Shown piece by piece: positions 28,771 through 38,156 of a stretch of DNA of 64,000 nucleotides. The position numbers were made by a program, and so were the translations under genes. Location: the NCBI RefSeq assembly GCF_024159085.1, contig NZ_JAMZDE010000007.1, positions 372,001-436,000 of the forward strand. Direction: 5' to 3'. The first letter of the stretch is position 1; every line of letters begins with the position of its first letter. Origin of the DNA: Idiomarina rhizosphaerae. GTDB taxonomy: Bacteria; Pseudomonadota; Gammaproteobacteria; Enterobacterales; Alteromonadaceae. The notes under the pieces were generated by a model. That model saw only the letters and a program-made list of their open reading frames with translations, made no database searches and was not told the origin of the DNA.

Positions 28771-30054
28771 TTAGAGCTCTTCCAGCTTTTTGCCTGCGTC
28801 TTTGTCATAATAAACATCTTCATCAAAGTCGCCTTCTGAGCGCGCAACCACACAGCTGACCATAGCGTCACCGGTTACGTTAACGGCTGTTCGGGTCATA
28901 TCCAGCAGACGGTCAACACCAATAATCAGGCCAATACCTTCAACCGGTAAACCAACCTGCTGCAGCACCATGGCGAGCATAATGAGTCCAACCCCGGGCA
29001 CGCCAGCTGTACCGACAGACGCCAGCGTCGCAGTCATAATTACCATCAGGTATTCAGCGACGCCTAAATCCAGACCATAAACCTGCGCAATAAAGACGGT
29101 AGCAACACCTTGCATAATAGCCGTACCATCCATGTTGATGGTAGCCCCCAGCGGCACAGTGAAGGAACCCACACTGTTACTGACGCCTAAACGACGGGTA
29201 ACGGTTTCTAAAGTGATAGGCATAGTCGCGTTACTACTCGCTGTACTAAAGCCAAACAGTTGAGCGTCACGCATCTTACGCATAAAGATGCCCGGTTTAA
29301 CCCGTGCCAGAACGCGCATAAATATGGGGTAGATAATTAAACCATGAGCAAGCAACACAAACAGTACAAGCAGGAAGTATTTCGCCAGGCTGCCTATCAT
29401 TTCTACGCCAATTTCGGTGAATAGCTTCGCCATTAGAGCAAACACACCATAAGGTGCCAGACTCATTAAAATAACAACCAGCTTCATAATGACCGAATTC
29501 AAGTCATCGAAAAAGCCTTTCAAACGTTCACCCGGTTTACCAACCAGAGCCATAGAAATGCCGAACAGCAATGCAAACACAATAATTTGCAACATATTCC
29601 CTTCGGCCATAGCGTTAATGGGATTGTCGGGAAACAAATTAACAATGACTTCGCTAACCGATGGTGCTTCGCTGGGCTCAAAGCTGGCATCTGAAGCACG
29701 CTCAATACCCGAGCCCGGTTGCACCAGAATTGCCGAACCAATTGCAAAGGTAATTGCTATGGCCGTAGTGATCATATACATGCCCACTGCTTTTCCGCCT
29801 AAGCGCCCAAGCTTGCTGGGGTCACTTAAGGAACAAGTGCCCACCACCAGTGATACAAACACCAGTGGTACAACCAGCATTTTCAAAGAGGTAATGAATA
29901 TTTGACCAACAACATCGAAAAGACCATTGGTTAAATACAAAGAAACCCAGGCATTATCACCGGCAACGTAACGAATAATGGTACCGAGAATGATCCCAGC
30001 GACCATGCCGATAACAATGCGGCTAGTCAGACTGAGTTTTTTCTTTTCGCTCAT
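28771..30054 (-). CDS. Dicarboxylate/amino acid:cation symporter (GltP/DctA type)
   Basis: This inner-membrane carrier takes up glutamate, aspartate or C4-dicarboxylates with Na+ or H+. The 427-residue protein has about eight spans and the two hairpin motifs of the family. The serine-rich hairpin is seen in STASSNATMPITL near residue 270, and the substrate and cation site NMDGTAIMQG follows near 305. The substrate cannot be assigned from the sequence alone, but the residues after the DxxLD stretch (DRLLDMTRTAVNVTGD) match both glutamate and dicarboxylate carriers. A symporter of this type suits an amino-acid-using marine bacterium. Confidence 0.9.
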   Translation of the reverse strand: MSEKKKLSLTSRIVIGMVAGIILGTIIRYVAGDNAWVSLYLTNGLFDVVGQIFITSLKMLVVPLVFVSLVVGTCSLSDPSKLGRLGGKAVGMYMITTAIAITFAIGSAILVQPGSGIERASDASFEPSEAPSVSEVIVNLFPDNPINAMAEGNMLQIIVFALLFGISMALVGKPGERLKGFFDDLNSVIMKLVVILMSLAPYGVFALMAKLFTEIGVEMIGSLAKYFLLVLFVLLAHGLIIYPIFMRVLARVKPGIFMRKMRDAQLFGFSTASSNATMPITLETVTRRLGVSNSVGSFTVPLGATINMDGTAIMQGVATVFIAQVYGLDLGVAEYLMVIMTATLASVGTAGVPGVGLIMLAMVLQQVGLPVEGIGLIIGVDRLLDMTRTAVNVTGDAMVSCVVARSEGDFDEDVYYDKDAGKKLEEL

Positions 30055-30150
30055 AAGCGTCCTTTATTATTCATTCTAAAAAACTGCGACAGCCTAGCAG
30101 AAAGCTTTTAAATAAGCAGCTATAAAACTGTAAGCCTCGCTGAACACCTT

Positions 30151-31149
30151 CTATTGTGCGACATCTGACCGGGTTAAGGAAGATTTTAAGGTATGAATAA
30201 TAACAGACATGCCTTTCGCAAAACGTTCACTTAGCGGTTTACGGATAACATACTGTAATTGTAATACGTCAAAACCTTTATGCTGTTTCATTAACCACGC
30301 GTCACTGGTCGTCACCTCATCAATCAAGCCAAGCTCTTTTGCTTCCTGACCTGACCAGACCTCGCCCGTTGCCACTTTGTCTATATCCAGTTCGCTACGG
30401 TTTTCCTGAACAAAAGACTTAAACTGACGGTGAATGGCTTCTAAATCCTGTTTAAACTTACGACGCCCTTCATCGGTATTTTCACCAAAAATAGTCAGAG
30501 TGCGTTTATATTCACCAGCCGTTAATTGTTCAAAGTCGACATTATGCTTTTTCAAAAGCCGATGGAAATTCGGTATTTGCGCAACCACACCTATTGAACC
30601 GATAAAGGCAAAAGGTGCTGCAAGCAGTTTATGACCGACACAAGCCATCATATAACCGCCGCTTGCAGCCACTTTATCTATAGCAACATTAACGGTTAAG
30701 TTGTGTTCTCTTAAACGCAGTAACTGAGCAGCCGCCAGGCCATAGCCATTAACCACACCACCGCCACTTTCCAGACGCACCAAAACTTCATCTTTTTCAG
30801 TGGCCAAGTTTAAAATGGCATTTACTTCATGACGTAAGCTGTCGACTTCCTTCGCGTCCATGCTGCCTTTAAAATCAACAACAAAAAGCCGTTTCTCTTT
30901 GTTCTCCACTGTCTTCTTTTTCTTTAACGCTTTCAATGCCTTTTTCTGAGCTTTTTTATCCATCAGCTCAATTCTCAACTGTTCGCTCAGCTCATTCAGC
31001 TCTTTAGATAAATGCGTGACTTGTAAGTCACCTTTACTCTTTTTCTGTTTCTGCGCCGCCTGGGCAATAAGGCCGACAATAAAACCAACAGCCACCACAA
31101 TAATAGCGGCCTTTAGTAGAAAGCCTCCAATATCAGCAACAAAATCCAT
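30151..31149 (-). CDS. sohB: Inner-membrane peptidase SohB (family S49)
   Basis: SohB is a membrane-anchored serine peptidase related to signal peptide peptidase SppA. The 332 residues have an N-terminal membrane span, a charged Lys-rich linker (about 60-85), and the S49 core. The nucleophile is the Ser of KVAASGGYMMA near residue 165, and FIGSIGVVAQI lies close after it. The C-terminal half has GEYKRTLTIFG with the likely catalytic Lys. Its length and single-domain form fit SohB rather than SppA. It follows the lipase gene after a terminator, so it probably has its own promoter. Confidence 0.92.
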   Translation of the reverse strand: MDFVADIGGFLLKAAIIVVAVGFIVGLIAQAAQKQKKSKGDLQVTHLSKELNELSEQLRIELMDKKAQKKALKALKKKKTVENKEKRLFVVDFKGSMDAKEVDSLRHEVNAILNLATEKDEVLVRLESGGGVVNGYGLAAAQLLRLREHNLTVNVAIDKVAASGGYMMACVGHKLLAAPFAFIGSIGVVAQIPNFHRLLKKHNVDFEQLTAGEYKRTLTIFGENTDEGRRKFKQDLEAIHRQFKSFVQENRSELDIDKVATGEVWSGQEAKELGLIDEVTTSDAWLMKQHKGFDVLQLQYVIRKPLSERFAKGMSVIIHTLKSSLTRSDVAQ

Positions 31150-31163
31150 ACCACTCTCCTAAA

Positions 31164-31194
31164 ACGAAAAAGGCCAGCATAACTGCCGGCCTTT
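31164..31194 (-). terminator. Intrinsic terminator after the lipase lipoprotein gene
   Basis: Read on the minus strand, AAAGGCC-GGCA pairs with TGCTGGCCTTT across a four-base loop with one G-U pair, and TTTTTCGTTTT follows. It lies between the lipase stop (31222) and the sohB start (31149). Confidence 0.8.
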
Positions 31195-31221
31195 GAATAC
31201 CAAGTGTTCAATAACCTGAGA

Positions 31222-33654
31222 TTATTCTACCACTTCTTCGTTATCGACTGGTATCGCTAATAAGCCGCTACCAAACCATTTCACAATCTGAGTCTGCATT
31301 TCGGTTGTTACTTCAACTGAGGCTTCAGGCGACAACAAGGAAGCATGAGAGCCACCTAAGAAACTGGCATATGCTGATACAGGCTTACCATCCGTTGACT
31401 GAACAGGAACAGTCGACTGTGGCTCTTCATTCCAAGCCGCATCTGACAATCCCATTAGTTTCACAAGCGGCTGAGTACCGGCTAAAGGTCTACCGTCGAC
31501 TTTGTTAGGAATAACTGTATCACCGTCAGCTTCAATAACGAATGTCGGAGTATTTGCCACGAATTCTCTGGCATAGTTTACGGGGTCACCCGAGTCTATG
31601 ACAGTTTGTGCAGCAAAAGCAAAAGGATTAAATATATTAGCTTCAATCCTTGACATTACATTCACGCCAGCTTGTTGGGAAAACCCATCAAACAAACTAG
31701 CTGCCAGGTCAACATTGGCCAATAATTGTTTCGCAGTAACTCCTGCTTGCTCTGCCTGACCATTGACCAGCTGTGTAAACTCATCAACACGGCCATACAT
31801 TAAACTGTTTTTAACCACTGGACCAAAGCTACCTGAAGCCAGTAAGAAATCAGCAATGCTACCGCCAGGCATACCTAACGCAGACGCTTTCACATTGAAA
31901 TCAGCATTCGTTTCATTATTTGCTATCTGAGTAAAGCTGACACCAGCAATAGCACCCAGTGAATGCCCTACAAAGTGCACGTTAGCAGAGTCAAGCTGAG
32001 CACCAGTTACGTCGCTCAGGGAGTAACGTAACCCCAACAGATCGGAAACCGATTGGCGCAAATTATCGCGAGTTGTCAGAAGACTTTCTAAGTTCATATA
32101 TGCTGTTGCTGAACCGTTATCACCGCTCGCGATATATTCAACAGTGCCATCTTCATCTAAATCAAATCCTCTATCACCGTGCAGAGGATGGTCGATAGCC
32201 ACTGTTGCTATTCCAGCAGAGGCCAATGTACCAGCAATACCGAACATCGAGCTCTTATCTGCGGTTATTCCGTGCTGGAAAATAACAACCGGCCAACCAT
32301 TTGCAGGCATCGTTCTTCCATCGGCGCCATTTGGAATGGAGGCATAGACTGGCACGGACACTGAAGTGCTAGGAACCGGTATAGGGTTATACTTTGTCAA
32401 ATGGCGATCCGGGTCAACGGGGTCCCCGCCCTTAGTATCGAAATCGGAACAGTTAGTAGGAGGCAACAACAAAGTTGGGTCTTCTGTAAAACCTGACGGC
32501 AAACTGGCGATATCTGTATCTTTAAGTTGATCGGCCTCTTCTTCCGCTTGCAAAGCATTTAATATCGCTGCGGGGCTATCACACGCGGCTTTCCAACGTC
32601 CTTTTGTTGGATCAGAGTTAGTCGCTGAATCAGGATGCGCAGAATAGTAAGGTAACGTGACACTTCCTTCGTAGAAGTTTGCTAAAGCAGCCGACGCCGG
32701 AGGAGTTAGATCGACTGCAGTCATTGTCTGTGCAACAGTTGCTCCGGAATCAGTCAATTCCAAACTAGGCGTAAACTGTCCTGCTATCTGTCGCTTAACG
32801 ACATTAAGAACTTTACCCACAGACTGTGTCGTAAAGTTCGAGCTATAAATCACTCCTTCAGTATCAACCCCAGCTTGATCAAGCGCACCTTCATAAGTAT
32901 TAATCAAACTTTGTAAATTTCTAGCAGAAGTGGTATCTGACGCTGGATTTTCAGCGACGGAGCGCTTCATTAATGTATAAGTTTGTGATGCTTTTACGCT
33001 GCGCCCCAGTGAGTCCTGAATATTATCTGTTAATACGACTAAGTAGCCAGTTTCAGGCGTAAAAGGCTTTGTTGGAATAATAGCGACTGACCCGTCTCCA
33101 GTTGCAGAAACAAGAAAATCTTCGTTTTGAACAAGCTCTTCATCAATTGAGCAGACGGCGCCTGGGCTTGACGCTATAGTTGAAGTTTTCCCTGCCGCTT
33201 CCTGAGCTTCATGAAGGGCACCTACAACAGGGTTTTCTGAAATACAACTTGCCGCATTGGCAGGGCCGCCTTGTGTGGTTTTAAATACTCGTATCGAGCC
33301 CTGGGCTTCAAGACTAGCGGCTTCAATAGTCACTTCTTCCCCATTTTCATCGACGGGCAACGAAAATTCAAAGGTTATAGGAGAGTGTGTACCCCAACCA
33401 TCAAGCCCATTAAGGGCAACTTGTGGATTTGCGACGTCGTCCGGATTATCCACTGGAATGTTCAGCGTTCCGTCTTTACTTTCACTCAATAAAATATTGC
33501 TAGGCGCAGGCACTTCACCATTGGACGGATCAAAAACTACGCGAGACGCAGCAACACTAACTTCAGTTTCTGTAACAGGAGCTTCGTCACCGCTACCACA
33601 GCCTACAAGGCTAAGTGCAGAACCAATTGCAAGCGGAAGTAATAATTTCTTCAT
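31222..33654 (-). CDS. VolA / Pla-1-cef family lipase lipoprotein
   Basis: This is a predicted surface or periplasmic lipoprotein with phospholipase or lysophospholipase activity. The 810 residues start with a lipoprotein signal (SLVGCG, Cys19), followed by a long beta-rich region (about 30-420) with the start pattern RVVFDPSNGEVPAPSN. The alpha/beta hydrolase core has the oxyanion region VIFQHGITADKS and the nucleophile Ser in VGHSLGAIAG near residue 590. A catalytic His is likely in GGSHASLLSPE near the C terminus. VolA of Vibrio cholerae scavenges fatty acids from host or environmental lysophospholipids; a similar job here is an inference. Confidence 0.88.
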   Translation of the reverse strand: MKKLLLPLAIGSALSLVGCGSGDEAPVTETEVSVAASRVVFDPSNGEVPAPSNILLSESKDGTLNIPVDNPDDVANPQVALNGLDGWGTHSPITFEFSLPVDENGEEVTIEAASLEAQGSIRVFKTTQGGPANAASCISENPVVGALHEAQEAAGKTSTIASSPGAVCSIDEELVQNEDFLVSATGDGSVAIIPTKPFTPETGYLVVLTDNIQDSLGRSVKASQTYTLMKRSVAENPASDTTSARNLQSLINTYEGALDQAGVDTEGVIYSSNFTTQSVGKVLNVVKRQIAGQFTPSLELTDSGATVAQTMTAVDLTPPASAALANFYEGSVTLPYYSAHPDSATNSDPTKGRWKAACDSPAAILNALQAEEEADQLKDTDIASLPSGFTEDPTLLLPPTNCSDFDTKGGDPVDPDRHLTKYNPIPVPSTSVSVPVYASIPNGADGRTMPANGWPVVIFQHGITADKSSMFGIAGTLASAGIATVAIDHPLHGDRGFDLDEDGTVEYIASGDNGSATAYMNLESLLTTRDNLRQSVSDLLGLRYSLSDVTGAQLDSANVHFVGHSLGAIAGVSFTQIANNETNADFNVKASALGMPGGSIADFLLASGSFGPVVKNSLMYGRVDEFTQLVNGQAEQAGVTAKQLLANVDLAASLFDGFSQQAGVNVMSRIEANIFNPFAFAAQTVIDSGDPVNYAREFVANTPTFVIEADGDTVIPNKVDGRPLAGTQPLVKLMGLSDAAWNEEPQSTVPVQSTDGKPVSAYASFLGGSHASLLSPEASVEVTTEMQTQIVKWFGSGLLAIPVDNEEVVE

Positions 33655-33839
33655 GAGGTATCCTCAATTCTTTTTATGATTTGTTATTTTACGTCTTCTC
33701 TTAACGATTTTTATACACCTGTATCAAATAAGATGAAAGGCTTTTTACCGATTTTTCGTTCGTTTGCTGAGAAGTTACTCGAATATCGTTACAATAGCCC
33801 ACTCACCCGACCACAGTCCAATGGTATTAAGAAACTGTT

Positions 33840-34592
33840 ATGGAAATTAAAACCGTACATGATTATCAGGCAAGCCCTGAATTATTGAAAAATAAGGTTA
33901 TTTTAGTTACTGGCGCAGGCGACGGAATTGGTCGTCAAGCCGCTCTGAGCTATGCTGAACATGGTGCCACAGTCATTCTGCTGGGACGCACAGTCAGTAA
34001 GTTAGAGTCGGTTTACGATGAAATCATCGCTCAGGAAAGTCCTCAACCAGCAATTATTCCGCTCGATTTAAAAGGCGCAACAGAAAATCATTATCGTGAT
34101 ATGGCAGCCACCATTGCCGATCAGTTCGGTAAACTAGACGGCGTGCTGCATAACGCTGGACTGCTTGGCATTCTGTCCCCTTTTACTCACATTGAAAAAG
34201 ACAGCTGGGACGACATTATGCAGGTTAACGTAACGGGTCAGTTTGCCATGACTCAGGCACTGATTCCGGTAATGGAGAAGTCGCCAAATGCATCGTTAGT
34301 ATTTACCTCCTCCGGCGTAGGAAGAAAAGGACGCGCATTCTGGGGGCCATATTCGGTCAGTAAATTTGCCACCGAAGGCATGGCTCAGGTTATCGCCGAC
34401 GAGTATGAAGGTACTAAATTACGCACTAATGTCATTAATCCCGGCGCGACCCGCACAGCAATGCGTGCGAAGGCGTATCCGGCAGAAGACGCTAAGTCGC
34501 TTAAAACGCCGAAGGACCTGATGCCAACTTACTTGTACCTGATGAGCGACGCCAGCATTCCGGATAATGGCTTGTGCTTCGACGCTCAGTAA
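33840..34592 (+). CDS. yciK: YciK family short-chain dehydrogenase
   Basis: This is an NAD(P)-dependent short-chain dehydrogenase of the YciK group; its substrate is not known. The 250 residues are close to the 252 of E. coli. The coenzyme loop is VTGAGDGIGRQAA near residue 24, the structural HNAG follows near 100, and the catalytic Ser and Tyr-x3-Lys are in TSSGVGR and YSVSK. The start ATG has only a weak ribosome site. The 185-bp gap from the divergent lipase gene shows no other feature. Confidence 0.92.
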   Translation: MEIKTVHDYQASPELLKNKVILVTGAGDGIGRQAALSYAEHGATVILLGRTVSKLESVYDEIIAQESPQPAIIPLDLKGATENHYRDMAATIADQFGKLDGVLHNAGLLGILSPFTHIEKDSWDDIMQVNVTGQFAMTQALIPVMEKSPNASLVFTSSGVGRKGRAFWGPYSVSKFATEGMAQVIADEYEGTKLRTNVINPGATRTAMRAKAYPAEDAKSLKTPKDLMPTYLYLMSDASIPDNGLCFDAQ

Positions 34593-34673
34593 ACCGGCAG
34601 CTTCGAACTGACGTATCGGTAAAAATGAAACGTGTTACACTCAATAACATGCATAATTAATTAGGTTACGTCT

Positions 34674-35744
34674 ATGACATCGAAGCTACAGCAGCGAGCC
34701 GCTACTATACTGAGGCTCGCTTTGCCCTTCAGCGCATTGTTCAGTTTGTCAGCAGTTGCTGAGCCTCCGGAGATCGAAGTTTTTGATAACGTCCGCCAGC
34801 AACAATGGGTGGGGGTAAGTCCTGTTAGTCGCGATACTATTTGGATCTCCGGTGAGAAAGGAACCGTAGCCAGAACCACAGATTCAGGGAAGAGCTGGGA
34901 ATATTTTCAACCCGGACCTGATGACCTCGATTTTCGCGATATTGAAGGGATTGATGACCGCCGCGCCTATGCATTAAGTGTTGGCACAGGAGGTCAATCA
35001 CGTATTTATTACACTGATAACGGTGGTAACAGTTGGCGTCTGCGTTATCGCGGCGAGGCGGACAGCTTCTTCAACTGCATGGCACTAGCTCCTAGCGGCG
35101 AAGCCTGGGTGCATGGCGACAGTGTTGGAGACGAATGGCGGATGGTACGCAGTGCCGACGGTCGCAACTGGATGCAAGTTCGTAGTGCTGTTGCCGAGCC
35201 ACCTCAATCTAACGAAGGTGGTTTCGCCTCAAGTGGCAGTTGTGCCCGATTTAATAACGACAACTGGATGATAGCAACCGGTAATGCTGATAAAGCTCGA
35301 GTTCTAATTAAAGGCTCTTTCGGCATACGTTTCCGGGTGGTAGAAACGCCAATGGAAGCGGGCCCTATGGCCGGCATTACCAGTGTCTGGCCTATTGACG
35401 ATAAAACCTTTTATATTGCCGGTGGCAACTTAAATGATGCCTCCAGTGATGAGAGCCGTTTGTTGCATTATCAGAACAATGAATTTTCCGCCCTGCCGGA
35501 GCCTCCTATAACAGGCGCTCTTTATAGCTTAAGTCTTATCGATCACAACGGTTCCTGGTTACTGACGTCTAACCCTCAAGGCGCGGCAGCATTAAACCTA
35601 CAAACTAACGAATGGTTTAAGCTCTCTGATGCCAATATCTGGAATATTCAGTGTCATGGGGATATCAGCTGCTGGCTGGTTGGTAAAGACGGCTACGTTG
35701 GCCGTTTGCAATGGCAGGCGCCGCAACAGCGCCCGAAACTCTAA
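34674..35744 (+). CDS. Secreted beta-propeller protein (YCF48/BNR-like repeats)
   Basis: The 356-residue product has a signal peptide ending near SAVA and repeats typical of sialidase-like or YCF48-type propellers: ARTTDSGKSWEYF, YYTDNGGNSWRLRY and VRSADGRNWMQV. Each repeat has the Asp-box pattern S/T-x-D-x-G-x-x-W. No catalytic residues of a sialidase are evident, so an enzymatic role is not claimed. YCF48-type proteins assist photosystem assembly in phototrophs, but in heterotrophs their task is unknown. It is convergent with the desulfurase fusion gene, 14 bp apart. Confidence 0.7.
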   Translation: MTSKLQQRAATILRLALPFSALFSLSAVAEPPEIEVFDNVRQQQWVGVSPVSRDTIWISGEKGTVARTTDSGKSWEYFQPGPDDLDFRDIEGIDDRRAYALSVGTGGQSRIYYTDNGGNSWRLRYRGEADSFFNCMALAPSGEAWVHGDSVGDEWRMVRSADGRNWMQVRSAVAEPPQSNEGGFASSGSCARFNNDNWMIATGNADKARVLIKGSFGIRFRVVETPMEAGPMAGITSVWPIDDKTFYIAGGNLNDASSDESRLLHYQNNEFSALPEPPITGALYSLSLIDHNGSWLLTSNPQGAAALNLQTNEWFKLSDANIWNIQCHGDISCWLVGKDGYVGRLQWQAPQQRPKL

Positions 35745-35758
35745 CGGTTACTCACATA

Positions 35759-37876
35759 TTAAGCGGCTGGGGAACTTAATAAAGCCAACCCACCTAATAA
35801 GTGACGGCTATTAAATCCGTGCCGCTTAAGTACGTTAGCAACAACCTGGCTTCTGTTGCCCGAGCGGCATAAGCAAATAATATCGCGCTCTCGCAAGTGT
35901 GAGTTACTGTGTATAAATTGGATGACTTCAGTCAGTGGCACGTTAACCACCTCTGCATTGCAGGGAATATCGGACAATACGTGTTCCTGCCGCTCCCGCA
36001 CATCAACAATTAACAAATCATCGCGATGCCAGAATTCATCCGTATCTCCAACCGGAATATTAACGCCGTCATCAACACGACAGTCGCCGTTTAATTCACA
36101 AGGAGTGTAAACAATATGGTGCTCTGAGTCCCGCCCCGGGCAAATAAGTGTACTCTCGCCGATAAAACACTCATAAGCGCTTGATGCCGCCTCAGACCCG
36201 GTAAATAAGAAGTCTGAAGCAACCCGGCTTTTCAGTTTGGTTGATTCACTTAATACATAAACCGGATTACGACTACCGATCCGAAATAAGCGCCGCTCAC
36301 CAATACTCACACAGCCAATGACGCTACCTTCGCACTCAACCGGAACCGCGTCGCACGAATCGGCAGCAGACTGCGGCCAGCCAAACACATCATACTCGTC
36401 TATAGACTGCTCAGGCATAAGTATTGGCAATAACAACTCAATGGACTGGCTGGTAATTGAATCAGCCGATGTCGATACCACCGCTTTCACTTGATAGTTC
36501 TGGCAGCTGACAATATTTTCAATTCTGCCAGCTAAAGCCGGATGAGGATCTATAACCGCTATTTCTTTAGCTTGCTTATCTATCACCAGATAACAACAAT
36601 GATCATCGTACTTCAGCTGCACAACACCGTCTAACTGAGCGTCGTTATCGTTATTCGTATCCGCAACAATAAGGCAGGAATTTCTTAATGCGTCAGCGGC
36701 TTGTTTTATACGTACACAAGCCTCAGTTATTTCCTCTTGTCGCGTTGCCGGGCCAAAAGATAATCGAATAGCGGAACCGCTGCGCCACTCTTCCAGCCCC
36801 ATAGCGTCTAAAACGAAGCTTTTTGTTACTTTAGAACTGCACGCAGAGCCTGAACTCACTCTTATCTGGCAGGCATCAAAAACATCCATAATATCGCGCG
36901 ATGCAACACCTTCTACGGAAAAATTCAGCGTAGTAGGAACCGAACGCTCAAAGTCATGATTAAATACAATAGAGGGGAAGGCTGAACGCAGGGCTTCAAC
37001 CAACTGAGATCGATAGTCCTGTAACTTAGTTTCACTATGAAAACGGCGGTTATTGTTATCCAGCATCAATTCAAATAACGCATTCAATGCTGCTATTCCG
37101 GGTAAATTTTCCGTTCCCGAACGTAGCCCCGACTCCTGTCCTCCACCAATAATTAGAGGGGTATAAGGCGCAGAATCCCGAACCGCCATAAACCCGATGC
37201 CTTTGGGGCCGTACAACTTATGACCACTGAACGGAGCGTAATCAATGGTTGTTTCATCTAAATTAAGTGCTTTTTTGCCTAATACCTGAACGCAATCGAC
37301 CATCCAGGGAACATCGGGGTTATGCTGTCGTATAGTCTCTTCCAATTGTCTTAAGTTCTGGATGACACCGGTTTCATTGTTAACTGCCATGGTGCATATC
37401 ATGGCAGCATCTTTTACATGCTCAGCTATAAACTGGTTATCCAATAAGCCTTGTTTATCAACTGGAATGGCAACAAGCTCAGCTTTCAACCCAAGTAGCT
37501 GATTCCAGTGGGCCAAGGCTTGGGGCACGGCTTTGTGTTCTGTCGCACCATACAGCAGGTATTTTTTTCGCTTATCAGGAGCAACCTGCATAGCCGAGTG
37601 AATTGCAGAAACCACGGCGGTCTGTATGCCCTCTGTTGCGCCACTGGTAAAAATAAGCCGCCCCGACTGCGAGCCAACAATTTTGCGAGCTAACTGACGC
37701 GTAGTATCAAGAATATAGCGAGCTTTTAAGCCAGTAATATGGCTACTTGAAGGGTTCCCAAAAACCGTTTCCATAGTGTGAGAAACAGCTTGGATAATTT
37801 CGGGAAGTACCGGAGTGGTAGCATTACAATCCAGATAAAGTTCGTTTGCGTTTGTCTGAATATCTATTGGTTTCAT
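35759..37876 (-). CDS. Fusion: cysteine desulfurase + degenerate persulfide-dioxygenase-like domain + rhodanese
   Basis: From the ATG at 37876 (GGAGGG just upstream; a TTG four codons earlier is unlikely) the protein is 705 residues. Part one (about 10-400) is a NifS/IscS-type cysteine desulfurase with PLP lysine in SGHKLYGPKG (Lys220) and the persulfide cysteine in SSGSACSSK (Cys346). Part two (about 410-600) follows the ETHE1/glyoxalase II metallo-beta-lactamase pattern. Where THVHADH should stand it reads STSADSI, and the later GHDY is GRDS, so the metal site is gone. Part three (about 615-700) is a rhodanese with active loop CRSGNRS (Cys670). It lies 56 bp after nqrM on the same strand. 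A sulfur-delivery role for the Nqr complex is an inference. Confidence 0.85.
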   Translation of the reverse strand: MKPIDIQTNANELYLDCNATTPVLPEIIQAVSHTMETVFGNPSSSHITGLKARYILDTTRQLARKIVGSQSGRLIFTSGATEGIQTAVVSAIHSAMQVAPDKRKKYLLYGATEHKAVPQALAHWNQLLGLKAELVAIPVDKQGLLDNQFIAEHVKDAAMICTMAVNNETGVIQNLRQLEETIRQHNPDVPWMVDCVQVLGKKALNLDETTIDYAPFSGHKLYGPKGIGFMAVRDSAPYTPLIIGGGQESGLRSGTENLPGIAALNALFELMLDNNNRRFHSETKLQDYRSQLVEALRSAFPSIVFNHDFERSVPTTLNFSVEGVASRDIMDVFDACQIRVSSGSACSSKVTKSFVLDAMGLEEWRSGSAIRLSFGPATRQEEITEACVRIKQAADALRNSCLIVADTNNDNDAQLDGVVQLKYDDHCCYLVIDKQAKEIAVIDPHPALAGRIENIVSCQNYQVKAVVSTSADSITSQSIELLLPILMPEQSIDEYDVFGWPQSAADSCDAVPVECEGSVIGCVSIGERRLFRIGSRNPVYVLSESTKLKSRVASDFLFTGSEAASSAYECFIGESTLICPGRDSEHHIVYTPCELNGDCRVDDGVNIPVGDTDEFWHRDDLLIVDVRERQEHVLSDIPCNAEVVNVPLTEVIQFIHSNSHLRERDIICLCRSGNRSQVVANVLKRHGFNSRHLLGGLALLSSPAA

Positions 37877-37932
37877 GCCACCCTCCAAATTAACTAAAAG
37901 TTATATGTTTATAACCTTTATGACTAAAAGGG

Positions 37933-38145
37933 TCAATGAATCTGGTTTTCTTTCCAGGCTTGTTCCTTTTTCATCCTATCTTTTCGCTTATCGCATGGTT
38001 CATCACAGTCACAAGCTTTTTCCATGCCCAGAGCGCCGATGCCACCACAGCTACCGGAAATTGTCTTGCGCTGTACAATATAACCAACGGCCATTGCCAG
38101 CACAACGATGATAAATAAGGCGAATACCATTATAAAGGTTTGCAT
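37933..38145 (-). CDS. nqrM: Na+-NQR maturation protein NqrM
   Basis: NqrM (former DUF539) is a small membrane protein needed to mature Na+-NQR, thought to deliver iron to the membrane iron-sulfur centre of NqrD/NqrE. The 70 residues show one N-terminal membrane span and then four cysteines in GSCGG (33), ACDCDEPCD (45, 47, 51), the defining pattern. AGGAG precedes the ATG. It lies 11 bp after apbE and closes the nqr cluster, as in Vibrio. Confidence 0.94.
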   Translation of the reverse strand: MQTFIMVFALFIIVVLAMAVGYIVQRKTISGSCGGIGALGMEKACDCDEPCDKRKDRMKKEQAWKENQIH

Positions 38146-38156
38146 TAAAACTCCTA

